Shown here: piece by piece, positions 8,265 to 17,002 of the stretch
Layout: each line of letters opens with the position of its first letter
How positions within the stretch are numbered: the first letter of the stretch is position 1
Made by a program: the position numbers and the translations under genes
Assembly (NCBI GenBank): GCA_903884115.1
Contig: CAISDH010000006.1
Coordinates: 1 to 47,918, forward strand
Direction: 5' to 3'
From: an uncultured Microcaldota archaeon
GTDB lineage: Archaea > Micrarchaeota > Micrarchaeia > Micrarchaeales > Micrarchaeaceae
Length of the DNA stretch: 47,918 nucleotides
The notes under the pieces: model-generated
What the model was told of the DNA's origin: nothing
The model's input: only the letters and a program-made list of their open reading frames with translations
Databases searched by the model: none

Positions 8265-9890
8265 ATGACAAAGACAAGGTTCACGAACGAATTCACTTAC
8301 AAAAACTTCGTGGAAAGCAACAGGGAGCCCGAATTCGACGCGCTGTTCGACAGTGCTGCGAAAGAGGTGCGCCAGATCTTCGGGGGGACCTATCCGTTAT
8401 ACATAGGAGGCAGGCCGGTAAATGCCATAGAGGCGTTAGTCGAAAGATCGCCAATTGATTCCGGCATCGTAATAGGCAACTTCCAGAAAGGTACGCGCGA
8501 GCATGCGCAGCAGGCGATAAGCGCCGCGCAGAGGGCATTTCCATCATGGAGTGCGATGGGCTACAGAGAGCGCGCAGCGCTGTTCAGGAAGGTCGCGGAG
8601 CAGTTTGCCAAGGAGAAGTTCAGGCTTGCCGCAATACTGGGCTATGAGAACGCCAAGTCCCGCTACGAGTCCATCGGGGAGGTCGACGAGGCCATAGACT
8701 TCATACGTTATTATGCAAATGAGTTGGAGGCGAACAAGGGCTTCGAACGGCATACAAGCATGCACCAGAGCAGCGCAAAAGTGAGCGCAGGATTCCAGGG
8801 TGCCCCTTCAGGCATGGAGAAGATCAAGATACTCCTCAGGCCTTATGGGGTGTTTGGTGTCATAGCCCCATTCAACTTGCCCGTGTCAATCTCAGTGGGC
8901 ATGAGCGTCGGGGCGATGATTACAGGCAACACCGTTGTATTCAAGCCCTCGTCAACAGACAACATGACCATGCTCACAGGGCTCAAGATCTACGAGATCT
9001 TCAAGAGCGCAGGCATTCCTGATGGCGTGTTCAACTATGTGACAGGGCCGGGCTCTGTAATCGGCGCGGAGCTCGCCACCAACGAGAACGTCGCAGGTAT
9101 AGTCTTTACCGGTTCAAGAGATACCGGCATGGGCATGATTTCCAGGAACTTCGCTGCTGGAAAGCAAAAGGTCTTTGTGGTCGAGATGGGCGGCAAGAAT
9201 GCCGCGATAGTTTCTAAGAATGCGGACATCGCAAAGGCAGTATCCGGCGTGGCTAGCGCCGCCTTCGGCTTTGCGGGCCAGAAATGCAGCGCGCTTTCAA
9301 GGCTGTACATACATGAATCGATAAAGGAGCTTTTCATAAGCAAACTGATCGATAAGCTGCACACCTTCAAGGTGGGCAACCCGCTGGAGAAAGCCAACTA
9401 CATAGGTCCTTTGATTGGCGAGCGCGCATACGTGCGATACCAGGAAGCGGTGGAGAAGGCAAGGAAGGAAGGCCGCATACTGTACGGAGGCAACCGCGTG
9501 AACGTAAGCCTGCGCGGCTATTACGTTGAGCCCACGCTCATAGAGGTGATTCATAACAGCGATCTTGTGCGCAAGGAACTCTTCGTGCCTATCCTGACAG
9601 TTGAGGGGTTCAAGAACATTGACGAAGCAATTGCCATGGCAAACGATACCGAATACGGGCTCACGGCAGGATTCTACGGAAAGAGCAAGAAGGAGATGAA
9701 TCAGTTCTGCGATAAGATACAGGCCGGCGTGGTGTATGTAAACAGGGAGATAAGCGCCACAACGGGCGCGATAGTCGGGGTGCACACGTTCGTGGGCTGG
9801 AAGGGCAGCGGCCTGACAGGCAAGGGCACGGGCAGCAAGCTCTATCTGCAGCAGTTCATGCGCGAGCAGAGCGTCTCAATAACAGCATAG
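8265..9890 (+). CDS. L-glutamate gamma-semialdehyde (1-pyrroline-5-carboxylate) dehydrogenase
   Basis: An aldehyde dehydrogenase of about 541 residues. It oxidises P5C or glutamate semialdehyde to glutamate with NAD(P), the last step of proline breakdown. The catalytic Cys lies in FGFAGQKCSALSR (about C341) and the general-base Glu in VVEMGGKN (about E307). The length, the PLYIGGR start and the QKCSALSR context match P5C dehydrogenases rather than general aldehyde dehydrogenases. ATG 8265 is chosen; the codon before it is GTG in the same frame. No proline dehydrogenase is visible nearby, so the source of P5C is not shown. The neighbouring DUF192 gene follows by 29 nt. Confidence 0.88.
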   Translation: MTKTRFTNEFTYKNFVESNREPEFDALFDSAAKEVRQIFGGTYPLYIGGRPVNAIEALVERSPIDSGIVIGNFQKGTREHAQQAISAAQRAFPSWSAMGYRERAALFRKVAEQFAKEKFRLAAILGYENAKSRYESIGEVDEAIDFIRYYANELEANKGFERHTSMHQSSAKVSAGFQGAPSGMEKIKILLRPYGVFGVIAPFNLPVSISVGMSVGAMITGNTVVFKPSSTDNMTMLTGLKIYEIFKSAGIPDGVFNYVTGPGSVIGAELATNENVAGIVFTGSRDTGMGMISRNFAAGKQKVFVVEMGGKNAAIVSKNADIAKAVSGVASAAFGFAGQKCSALSRLYIHESIKELFISKLIDKLHTFKVGNPLEKANYIGPLIGERAYVRYQEAVEKARKEGRILYGGNRVNVSLRGYYVEPTLIEVIHNSDLVRKELFVPILTVEGFKNIDEAIAMANDTEYGLTAGFYGKSKKEMNQFCDKIQAGVVYVNREISATTGAIVGVHTFVGWKGSGLTGKGTGSKLYLQQFMREQSVSITA

Positions 9891-9919
9891 GTGCTTGCCT
9901 GCTCGGAATTCTATATAAA

Positions 9920-10288
9920 ATGCAAAGATACCGGACTGCTGACATATCCGTGAGAGGCAAGGTTCTGCACGCCATGGTTGCCGATTCCTTTGTCAAGCAG
10001 ATGATCGGCCTGATGTTCAGGCAGCGCATGGGCAAGGACGCGTGCATGCTGTTCATTTTCTCAAGAGAGGCACGCCACGGAATATGGATGCGCAACATGC
10101 GCTTCCCCATAGACATAATGTGGCTTGACAGCGGCAGAAGGATTGTCGACTTCGTCGAGATGGCTATGCCGACGTCAAAGAGCGTATACAAACCAGATGG
10201 AAACGCAAAATACGTGCTGGAGGTTAATGCAGGATTTATAAAAAGAAATAGAATAAAGAAGGGCGACGCTGTTCGCGCCGCCCTCTAA
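9920..10288 (+). CDS. DUF192 family protein
   Basis: A 122-residue DUF192 (PF02643) protein. It shows the family pattern: MIGLMFRQRM, then MLFIF, IWMRNMRFPIDIMWLD, and YVLEVNAGFIKRNRIKKGDAV near the end. The function of the family is not established. Many members carry a signal peptide, but none is evident here, so a cytoplasmic place is likely. A TATATAAA sequence abuts the ATG at 9920, too close to act as a promoter for this start, so read-through from the dehydrogenase gene is the likelier way of expression. Confidence 0.85.
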   Translation: MQRYRTADISVRGKVLHAMVADSFVKQMIGLMFRQRMGKDACMLFIFSREARHGIWMRNMRFPIDIMWLDSGRRIVDFVEMAMPTSKSVYKPDGNAKYVLEVNAGFIKRNRIKKGDAVRAAL

Positions 10289-10313
10289 TTCCAATATGTA
10301 AGGTATGCAAAAG

Positions 10314-10541
10314 TTATCTTCTGCCCCTTCTGTTCATCTTAGCTCTTGCTACATACCCTGCCTTGTCCACAAAGTACAGATAACCAGAGTCTCTCTTGAC
10401 CTTTTCCTCTGTTACCTTCCCCTTTCTTCCGCGTGGGTTTGACTTCATGGGTGCTTTGTATGCAAAGCCATCTGAGCCAACGTAGTAGAGGTATCCGTTC
10501 TCTCTTTCTATTTTTTCGCGTCCGATTCGTTCGGCCATCAT
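10314..10541 (-). CDS. small basic protein with two copies of a GYLYxV-type repeat
   Basis: A 75-residue basic protein. Two copies of about 30 residues follow each other: one with ENGYLYYVGSDGFAYKAPMK, one with DSGYLYFVDKAGYVARAKM. Each copy looks like a short beta hairpin, separated by RGRKGK and ended by NRRGRR. I recall similar small proteins in other archaea but no assigned function. Two adjacent ATG codons (10541 and 10538) could start it; GGTGA lies 5 nt before the second. It faces the PAC2 gene across a 128-nt divergent promoter region. Confidence 0.8.
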   Translation of the reverse strand: MMAERIGREKIERENGYLYYVGSDGFAYKAPMKSNPRGRKGKVTEEKVKRDSGYLYFVDKAGYVARAKMNRRGRR

Positions 10542-10669
10542 TTCACCTGATTATTCTTATCTCAATAGCTTTATATATCTATCGTCGACAGACCTCCATT
10601 ACGCCCTCGGAAAACGCGCAGCAGAATCGCACATTAATTAAATCTTTGCAGTGAATCTCTACCGATTCC

Positions 10670-11410
10670 ATGATAGAAATCAGAATGTTCAAGCAGGTAA
10701 ACCTGAAGGGAGCTATATTTATAGAGGGCTTTCCCGGCGCAGGGCTTGTTGGCCCTATGACCATAAGCTACATGATAGACAAACTCAAGTTGGAGTACGT
10801 TGGCTACATGAAGAGCAGCGATTTCCCCCCTCTCGTCTCGATACACAAGAATGAGCCCATGCCGCCGATAAGGATATATTGCAGCTCCATCGCGAAGGAC
10901 GAGAAGATTGTCACCATATTCGCAGAATTTGCAATACCGTTGGAGCTTGTCTCCGAGCTGAGCGACGCCGTTTACAAGTTCGTAAAGGACAACGGCATAG
11001 CAAGCATATACTCAATAGGAGGCATACCTGTCGATAAACCCACAAACACCATTTTCGTGCTGGCCTCGACCAGCAGGCTTCTTGCAACTGCGCAGAGCGC
11101 AGGCCTTAAGCCTGTGGGCGAAGGAGTTGCAACCGGCGTGAGCGCGATGCTGCTGATAAACTCTACATTTGACAAGCTTCCGGACATGAACATCATGGTC
11201 CCAATACTGCCTGACACGATAACTCCGAAATACGCCGAGTACGCGATAGCAAGCCTGGGCAAGTTCATCAAGCTCAACATAGACATTCGCGAGCTGGAGA
11301 AAGAGGCCCAGGACGTGGAAGCGAAGATACGCGACATCATAAACAAGCACAGAGAGGGCCACAACACGCTAAAGAAGGACATATACTCCGGCCCGTCGCT
11401 GTACGCCTGA
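10670..11410 (+). CDS. PAC2 family protein (proteasome assembly chaperone-like)
   Basis: A 246-residue PAC2-domain protein (PF09754, COG2047). Typical stretches are IFIEGFPGAGLVGPM near the start, YSIGGIPVDKP in the middle, and GVATGVSAMLL followed by a C-terminal helix rich in Glu and Lys. Eukaryotic PAC2 helps assemble 20S proteasomes. Archaeal members are structurally similar, but their function is not settled. It is monocistronic as far as can be seen, with tRNA-Leu downstream. Confidence 0.88.
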   Translation: MIEIRMFKQVNLKGAIFIEGFPGAGLVGPMTISYMIDKLKLEYVGYMKSSDFPPLVSIHKNEPMPPIRIYCSSIAKDEKIVTIFAEFAIPLELVSELSDAVYKFVKDNGIASIYSIGGIPVDKPTNTIFVLASTSRLLATAQSAGLKPVGEGVATGVSAMLLINSTFDKLPDMNIMVPILPDTITPKYAEYAIASLGKFIKLNIDIRELEKEAQDVEAKIRDIINKHREGHNTLKKDIYSGPSLYA

Positions 11411-11480
11411 ATTCCACAAGAGAGCGATGCGCTGCACTGCAGGGCAAACCTTAAAAGCAGAAATAAGGATATACCTACGG

Positions 11481-11587
11481 GCAGGGGTTGCGGAGTCTGG
11501 TCTGGCTCGCAAAGCCACGGAAAAACGCGCGGGACTTAAGATCCCGTGGCCTTAGCGCATTCGTGAGTTCAAATCTCACCCCCTGCA
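11481..11587 (+). tRNA. tRNA-Leu (UAA) with an insertion or intron in the D-loop region
   Basis: Acceptor strands GCAGGGG (11481-11487) and CCCCTGC (11580-11586) pair perfectly, with A11587 as discriminator. The anticodon stem-loop is CGGGA-CTTAAGA-TCCCG (11530-11546), anticodon UAA. The T arm is GTGAG-TTCAAAT-CTCAC. The gene is 107 nt, about 18-20 nt too long. The excess lies between GGTC (ends 11502) and AAAAACGC (11521 on), and holds the hairpin TGGCT-CGCAA-AGCCA (11503-11517). Removing about 16-18 nt restores a normal archaeal Leu D arm (GCG...CGC stem). This suggests a noncanonical intron at about position 20-21. The exact splice sites are ambiguous. A TATA-like CCTTAAAAG lies about 25-30 nt upstream. 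Confidence 0.88.
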
Positions 11588-11656
11588 CATCTTCTATTTT
11601 GCTGCAGTAATCTCTTTTCATGTCTCAAGGTGCCAGAATGCCCCTAAACGTATCAT

Positions 11657-11683
11657 CTTATAAATCAAAACACACAATATATT
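11657..11683 (+). promoter_or_regulatory. promoter of the first repeat-protein gene
   Basis: CTTATAAATC lies at about 11657-11666, with the TATA centred about 22-25 nt before the GTG start at 11684, as in leaderless archaeal transcripts. The stretch ATCAAAAC...ATTGT that follows is shared, with small changes, by the promoters at 14059-14087 and 15241-15269. Confidence 0.65.
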
Positions 11684-13978
11684 GTGCACTCCAAGCATAC
11701 GGAAGGCGCTAACTTTTCAGAAAACAAAGAGCGAGCCAGTCCGCTGGCAAATGAATCAAGGGTTCATCCTGCTGCAATCCTACGTAATGAAACTAATTCA
11801 GATCCGCAAATCGAGACTCAGGTAAGCGATGCAAGCGAAACTTTATCCAACAACATCTTGGAGAACACGAAGACATTCAAAGCGCACGGACTGCCCGTTA
11901 CCAAAGCATCAAAAAATGTCTTAATGTCAAACCCCTCCAATCTGAAGTCCAATATCGAGACGCTAGAAGCCCACAACATATCTATCACCCGAGCGATGTC
12001 TCTCTTAACATCAAGACCATCCACTCTTAAATCCAACATCGAGACACTTGAGAAGAAAGAACTGCCTATTCCAAAGTCAATAAATGTCTTAAGGACAACG
12101 CCCTCCAATCTAGAATCCAACATCAAAATACTCGAAGCCCACAACATATCTCTAACCCTGGCAATGTCTGCCTTAAAGTCAAGACCTGCTAATCTGGAAG
12201 CCAACATAGAGACCCTGGAGAAGAAAGGGCTGCCTCTCGACCAGTCAATTGAAGTCCTAAGGGCAAACCACTCAAATCTGGAATCCAATATTAATATCCT
12301 GGAAGCTCACGGGATGCCTTTCGACAAATCAATTTCAGTCCTAACGTCAAATCCATCCAATCTGGAAAAAAACATCATTATCCTGGAAGCACACAATCTG
12401 CCCATAACTCAGTCACTTACGCTCCTAATGTCTAGCACCTCTGATTTAATAGAAAACATCAAGATACTGGAAAAGAAAGGGCTGCCTCTTAACCAATCAA
12501 TGGAAGTTCTGAGCGCAAATCCGTCTAATCTAAAAAAGAACATAAGGACTCTGGAAAAGAAAGGCCTGCCTCTCAGCCAGTCAATGAAGATCCTAAGAGC
12601 AGATCCCTCCAATTTGAGGGATAACATCAAGACCTTAGAAAAGAAAGGCCTGCCTTTCGACCAATCAATGGAAGTTCTGCTGTCAAATCCTGCCGATCTG
12701 AAAAAAAACATCAGGACGATCGAAGCTAACGGCCGGCTCATGGGTCAGTCAATTACTGTCTTGATGTCCAGTCCGTCCAAGCTGGAAAAAAACATCAAGA
12801 CGCTGGAAACTTACAAACTGCCTCCGTCTGTCGAGATCAATCTTAGGCTTCAACCCGAAGAATTCAAAAATAAAATTCTAGACTTACTTAAACAGAATGC
12901 GGTTCTATCCGAAGATGCAAAATCAAATTATTCGGATAGAGAATTGAACGAAATACTGCAAAAGGTTGAGGAAGGTCACACTCCGAATAAAAAAGGAGGT
13001 ACTATCGAACAAGCAGAATCCCCTATACCTCCTACCGTGCCAGCAATCTTAACTTCAGATCATGCAGTTGCGAAAGAGGACACTGTGGTGTTGAAAGATG
13101 GCAACGTGTTCCCGGTCAAGTCGTCAAAAGACATCAAACTGCAAAACTCAACATTTCTGGAAGAAAAGTCCAAGGCGCTGAAAGACCACAAAACGGCACA
13201 TTCAAGACACATCAAGGCATACTCTCTAGCCGTCCAGCACAAAGAATCCAAATATGAACCTCCAAGCGTTCGCAAACAGAGTGTGGCGGTTTATTATTTC
13301 CTAAATGAAAGTTCCAAAAAGAACTTCGAGTATTTGATTGATAGAATCCTCAACTCAGACGAGAAAAAAATATTCAGCGAAATAGGCGAACTGCTAGGTA
13401 ACGGTGCAAAACTGTCAAAAGAATATATCAAGCAGATAGTCAACAAACACACGGAATACGCTATTGCAGATTACAGATTAAACAAAATACTGAAAGAGCT
13501 TAGAGGTATTTTGCAGTCGCCAATACACGTCTTAAGGTCTGACAAGGCTGCTTCTGAAGAAAATATCAACATAATGGATGCGAGTATCGCTGAACCACCA
13601 GCATCTATTCAAGAGTCTATCCCAAGCACTTTACCTGAAGAATTAATAGAAAAGCCTCAGGATGTGTCCAAACTAATCAGACGAACTCCGGCAACGTACT
13701 CACGAAAGCGATACACCTATTTTATTTCTGATATGGCTTGCTTTGAACGTCGGATCGAAGAGCTTAATGCCCATGAGCAAAAAGCATTTAGAAGAATAGG
13801 CGAAGAGTTGAAAGAGAAGAAGGAAATAAGCAAGAAAGAAATCGAAAAAATTTTCGAAGAAGAAACCAGGCCAGATTATCCAAAAAAGATATACGGCCCC
13901 GGATTTAACTCCTGCCTTAGAACTAAGTTAACTAGAATACTAAATACCTATTTCAACGAGGCATTGAAGAAGAAGTGA
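11684..13978 (+). CDS. mTERF-like 28-residue tandem repeat protein (large paralogue)
   Basis: A 764-residue protein with no signal peptide or membrane segment. Residues about 54-393 hold 12 tandem repeats, 11 of them close to 28 residues, with consensus LxxNIxxLExxGLPxxxSMxVLxxNPSN. The spacing and the conserved NP near the end recall mTERF repeats, which form helical solenoids, so a superhelix is expected. Residues about 394-440, 520-610 and 680-760 carry a second module with an EKKxFxxIGExL core that also occurs in the downstream paralogue. GTG at 11684 is chosen because M-HSK...FSENKE aligns with MASK...PSENKE of the paralogue at 14088, and because of the TATA distance. The function is unknown; nucleic acid or protein binding is a guess from the fold. 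Confidence 0.8.
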   Translation: MHSKHTEGANFSENKERASPLANESRVHPAAILRNETNSDPQIETQVSDASETLSNNILENTKTFKAHGLPVTKASKNVLMSNPSNLKSNIETLEAHNISITRAMSLLTSRPSTLKSNIETLEKKELPIPKSINVLRTTPSNLESNIKILEAHNISLTLAMSALKSRPANLEANIETLEKKGLPLDQSIEVLRANHSNLESNINILEAHGMPFDKSISVLTSNPSNLEKNIIILEAHNLPITQSLTLLMSSTSDLIENIKILEKKGLPLNQSMEVLSANPSNLKKNIRTLEKKGLPLSQSMKILRADPSNLRDNIKTLEKKGLPFDQSMEVLLSNPADLKKNIRTIEANGRLMGQSITVLMSSPSKLEKNIKTLETYKLPPSVEINLRLQPEEFKNKILDLLKQNAVLSEDAKSNYSDRELNEILQKVEEGHTPNKKGGTIEQAESPIPPTVPAILTSDHAVAKEDTVVLKDGNVFPVKSSKDIKLQNSTFLEEKSKALKDHKTAHSRHIKAYSLAVQHKESKYEPPSVRKQSVAVYYFLNESSKKNFEYLIDRILNSDEKKIFSEIGELLGNGAKLSKEYIKQIVNKHTEYAIADYRLNKILKELRGILQSPIHVLRSDKAASEENINIMDASIAEPPASIQESIPSTLPEELIEKPQDVSKLIRRTPATYSRKRYTYFISDMACFERRIEELNAHEQKAFRRIGEELKEKKEISKKEIEKIFEEETRPDYPKKIYGPGFNSCLRTKLTRILNTYFNEALKKK
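11942..12862 (+). repeat. coding tandem repeat, 84-nt unit, about 11 copies
   Basis: Eleven units of 84 nt (28 codons) run without interruption from residue 87 to 393 of the large repeat protein; the last is one codon shorter. A looser unit lies before them. Protein identity between units is high at L, NI, LE, GLP, S, VL and P positions, while the DNA is diverged, so the array is old and kept by selection rather than freshly amplified. Two unit flavours (LEKKGLP and LEAHNIS/LP) alternate in the first half. Confidence 0.85.
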
Positions 13979-14058
13979 GGGCATACCGAAGAGATAAAGC
14001 AACATGCCTTATCTGGCTGCAGTCTTCTAGTTCGTCGGGCGTCGATGTGATAACGTAT

Positions 14059-14087
14059 TTTTTATATATCAAAACCACATTGTAAGC
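14059..14087 (+). promoter_or_regulatory. promoter of the second repeat-protein gene
   Basis: TTTTATATATC at about 14060-14070 places a TATA box 20-27 nt before the ATG at 14088, so the transcript is probably leaderless. The following AAAACCACATTGTAAGC is nearly the same as before the third locus (AAAACCACAGTGTACGC). Confidence 0.7.
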
Positions 14088-15161
14088 ATGGCTTCAAAGG
14101 AAATCAAGAAAGGCACACCATCGGAAAACAAAGAGTCTGAGCACATAGTAAGCGAATTCAAGGCTACTGATGGCAAAGTAGCTACAAACTCTATCGCCTT
14201 CCTGCCGGATGGTGCACCTGTAACGCTGCGCAAGGATGATGTGTCAAAAGCGTCTCTCGAAATGTCTGAAAGCTCAAACGACTTATCATATGCATGTATC
14301 TTGGCAAACATTGAGACTTCGAAAGAAAACCATCTGTCACTCCCTCATTCGATCGCAGTATTGGCTTCTCTGCCTGAAGACTTCGAAACGAAGTTTCTTG
14401 GTGTAAAAAAAGCAGGGTATTTGATTATAAACGAAGAAAGCTTCAACGCAGTACTGGCGACAACTAAAATCTTGTCCGTGGAGCGGGACGCATTCTGCGA
14501 AATGGCCGAAACGCTAAAAAGCGAGGGAATGGACAGAAATGGAATACTGAAAACCTACAAAAAACACAACGCTCGCTATTCAGTTGCAAGATTAAACAAA
14601 GTACTGCGTCTCTTTGAGAATGCCGGTGCGCTGACTAAAAACGAAGTGATCATAAACAGAGTTCATCAGGACTCTGCTGATTTTTCACAGGCTGATGTTT
14701 TATATGACCATCTCTCAGAGAACATCAAAACGTTGCAGAGACTCAATTTGCCCATCATATACTCAATTTCAACCTTGATGCTTTCGCCTGACGATTTCAA
14801 GGATAAGATTCAGGGAGTTTTTGAAGTGAAGTTATCTGTATACTCTATTCTGGATAAAAGACGCTTTGACCTCCAGCTTGTTGGTCTGCACGACAATGAG
14901 AAAGAAGCGTTAATAGAAATAGGTAAAACACTGTATAATGACGGTAAAAACGATGTTGAGTTGGATAGGGATGAGATTCGGGATATCTTCAAAAATTATC
15001 CAAGGCCGTGTTACTCGCCCCGCAGCCCCGAGTTAGAAGTAGCCAATCAGAAAAAAAGGCTACGCCTAATACTGGGGCGTTTTGAGGAATCCGGAAGTCT
15101 TAAGAGCGAAGACAAGATTATTAAAAAAGCAAAGTATCCCATACCTGGTATTTATGACTGA
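14088..15161 (+). CDS. mTERF-like repeat protein (small paralogue)
   Basis: A 357-residue paralogue of the preceding gene. The N-terminus (MASKEIKKGTPSENKE) aligns with that of the large protein. It keeps degenerate repeat units (around HLSLPHSIAVLASLPEDF) and one clear unit, LSENIKTLQRLNLPIIYSIS, at about residue 212. Each is followed by the second module: ERDAFCEMAETLKSEG...RLNKVLRLFENAG and NEKEALIEIGKTLYND...KKRLRLILGRFEESG. The modules look like small helical, possibly winged-helix, domains. No catalytic motif is seen. The protein seems cytoplasmic. The lower GC content compared with the neighbouring lipid reductase gene suggests a different history. Confidence 0.78.
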   Translation: MASKEIKKGTPSENKESEHIVSEFKATDGKVATNSIAFLPDGAPVTLRKDDVSKASLEMSESSNDLSYACILANIETSKENHLSLPHSIAVLASLPEDFETKFLGVKKAGYLIINEESFNAVLATTKILSVERDAFCEMAETLKSEGMDRNGILKTYKKHNARYSVARLNKVLRLFENAGALTKNEVIINRVHQDSADFSQADVLYDHLSENIKTLQRLNLPIIYSISTLMLSPDDFKDKIQGVFEVKLSVYSILDKRRFDLQLVGLHDNEKEALIEIGKTLYNDGKNDVELDRDEIRDIFKNYPRPCYSPRSPELEVANQKKRLRLILGRFEESGSLKSEDKIIKKAKYPIPGIYD

Positions 15162-15240
15162 AACCTGCCGTTGAGTTCTTCTTGCGCATATCCTTATTTT
15201 GCCACAGTTCGCTAGTTCTTCAAATATCGATGAGACCGGT

Positions 15241-15269
15241 CTTTTATATGCTAAAACCACAGTGTACGC
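15241..15269 (+). promoter_or_regulatory. promoter of the third, degenerate repeat-protein locus
   Basis: CTTTTATATGCTAAAACC lies about 20-28 nt before ATG 15270 and matches the promoter of the gene at 14088 in sequence and spacing. The promoter is thus better kept than the gene behind it. Confidence 0.6.
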
Positions 15270-15474
15270 ATGAATGCCAAGCCGGCCCTGCAACTCAAAC
15301 ACCAACGACGAATTCGAATTAGAAGCCAAGCATTCATGGGTAAGGGTAAGCGCAATACTGAATAGTCTTGTGAAAGCTCACGTCTTTGAGCAAGAAGAAA
15401 GTTATCACGTCTTGAAGCGAGAAGAAAGTCCCAAGAAAAAGACAGAGCAGCCAATACCGGATCTTCGCAACTAA
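15270..15474 (+). pseudogene. truncated third member of the repeat-protein family
   Basis: The ATG at 15270 is at the same distance from the shared promoter as in the paralogue, but its frame stops after about 31 codons. A second frame, open from an ATG at 15274 to 15474 (66 residues), carries ELEAKHSWVRVSAIL near its middle and ends in EQPIPDLRN. This matches the last 50 residues of the 14088 protein (PELEVANQKKRLRLIL ... YPIPGIYD). The locus therefore looks like a paralogue that lost its centre and shifted frame. Expression of the 66-residue frame as a small protein cannot be excluded. Confidence 0.65.
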
Positions 15475-15554
15475 AACCCTCCTACAAGAAAGATATTTAA
15501 GGCTGAAGATGCCTAAGTTACTGTTCTTCCTTTTAACAGAAAACAGGCACGTTT

Positions 15555-16994
15555 ATGAAGGATTCTTATGATGTGATAGTCGCAGGGGCCGGCATGGCTG
15601 GCTCCATCGCAGCCGCAGTTGCTGCGAAGGCAGGCCTCAGCGTGGCGCTCATCGACAGGAACAATGCACAGGAGGTCGGAAAGAAGACCAACTGGGGTTG
15701 GGTGTGCGGCAATGCTGTCGCAGCAAGCCACCTGGATTTTGTGCATTCCAAGCTAGGCATAAGCTTCAAGTATCCCGAATTGGAGACTGAGGTCGACAGC
15801 GTCACTGCGCTTTCTCCCGACATGAAGTACAGGTTCGATTTCGAAGGCAAAGGCTTCATGCTGGACAGGCCAGAATTCGAGCGCAAGCTCCTCGGCATGG
15901 CGATAAAGAACGGTGCTGACTTCATTCCCGAGTTTGAGGTAGAAGCCCCGCTGCTGGACGGCTCGTCTGTCGCAGGCATAAACGGGAAGGACAAGGACAA
16001 GCTCCATAAGGAGATGCGTTCAAAAATAGTGATAGATGCGCTGGGCATGGCGACCACGCTCAGGAGGAAGCTGCCGAGCAACCCGTATGTCGACAGGGAC
16101 GTGGACATAAGCGACATAGAGTCGACGGGCAGGTACATCTACGAGTTCGAGCCTGACCATGAGGACTTGGACTATTTCGACCAGAAGAAGGCGCTCATAC
16201 ATCTCAACAACATCAACACGCCAGGAGGCTACGGCTGGGTGTTCCCACAGGGCAAGAGCAAGGTCAACATAGGCATAGGCGTGCAGAAGCAGAGCCTTGA
16301 CGAGAGGAACAAGAAGCTGGGAAAGCATGACACGCTTCATATGCTGATGGACGAGTACGTCAGGAGCAATCCTGTGCTAAAGGAACTGCACCTGTCCAAC
16401 AAGGACAACAACGGAGCGGGCTACTGGTCCGTGGGCGTGCGCAGGCAGATGCCAGGCCTCGTGTTCAACGGCTACATGGGTGCCGGAGACAGCATGGTGA
16501 TGGCGAACCCGCTCAGCGCAGGAGGCATAGGTCCTTCGTTGGTCGCCGGGATTCTGGCAGGCGAGAATGCAGTGCGCGCCATTTCAAACAGGGACACGAG
16601 CATCGCAGGGCTATGGAAGTACAACACCGATTTCGTCAGCGCTTATGGCAACAAGACCGCGGGCCTGGAGGTGTTCAGGATATACCTGCAGTCGCTCAAC
16701 AACGATATAATCAATTACGGCATGAGGACGTTCCTGACTGCCGAAGAGGCCGTTGACCTGAGCTACGGCCGCATACCTAAACTTAGCATAGCCTCGAAAT
16801 TCAAGATGATACTCCAAGGCACGTCCAACATAAAGGCGTTCTCAAACCTGCTCCATGTCGTAAATAAGATGAAGCTCATGAACGAGCTTTACCAGAAATA
16901 TCCCTCTTCTCCCGAGGGCTTCGAGAGATGGCGCGCAACGGTCGACAAGGAGATAGAGGACGCCAAGGCGCGGTTTGAGCCAAATCCTGTTTAA
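15555..16994 (+). CDS. geranylgeranyl reductase family flavoprotein
   Basis: A 479-residue FAD enzyme that saturates the isoprenoid chains of archaeal ether lipids. The FAD-binding start is [15 protein letters not shown]. The family motif [17 protein letters not shown] lies in the middle and [21 protein letters not shown] follows. It has a C-terminal extension of about 100 residues beyond the FAD domains, longer than in minimal family members. The rpoK gene follows 8 nt downstream. The exact substrate (digeranylgeranylglycerophospholipid or another prenyl lipid) cannot be read from the sequence. Confidence 0.88.
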   Translation: MKDSYDVIVAGAGMAGSIAAAVAAKAGLSVALIDRNNAQEVGKKTNWGWVCGNAVAASHLDFVHSKLGISFKYPELETEVDSVTALSPDMKYRFDFEGKGFMLDRPEFERKLLGMAIKNGADFIPEFEVEAPLLDGSSVAGINGKDKDKLHKEMRSKIVIDALGMATTLRRKLPSNPYVDRDVDISDIESTGRYIYEFEPDHEDLDYFDQKKALIHLNNINTPGGYGWVFPQGKSKVNIGIGVQKQSLDERNKKLGKHDTLHMLMDEYVRSNPVLKELHLSNKDNNGAGYWSVGVRRQMPGLVFNGYMGAGDSMVMANPLSAGGIGPSLVAGILAGENAVRAISNRDTSIAGLWKYNTDFVSAYGNKTAGLEVFRIYLQSLNNDIINYGMRTFLTAEEAVDLSYGRIPKLSIASKFKMILQGTSNIKAFSNLLHVVNKMKLMNELYQKYPSSPEGFERWRATVDKEIEDAKARFEPNPV

Positions 16995-17002
16995 GTGAGC
17001 TG

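Noticed and set aside
11942-12862. Regular 84-nt periodicity resembling a repeat array such as CRISPR
   Set aside because: The unit is a whole number of codons in one open frame, there are no unique spacers, and conservation is at the protein level.
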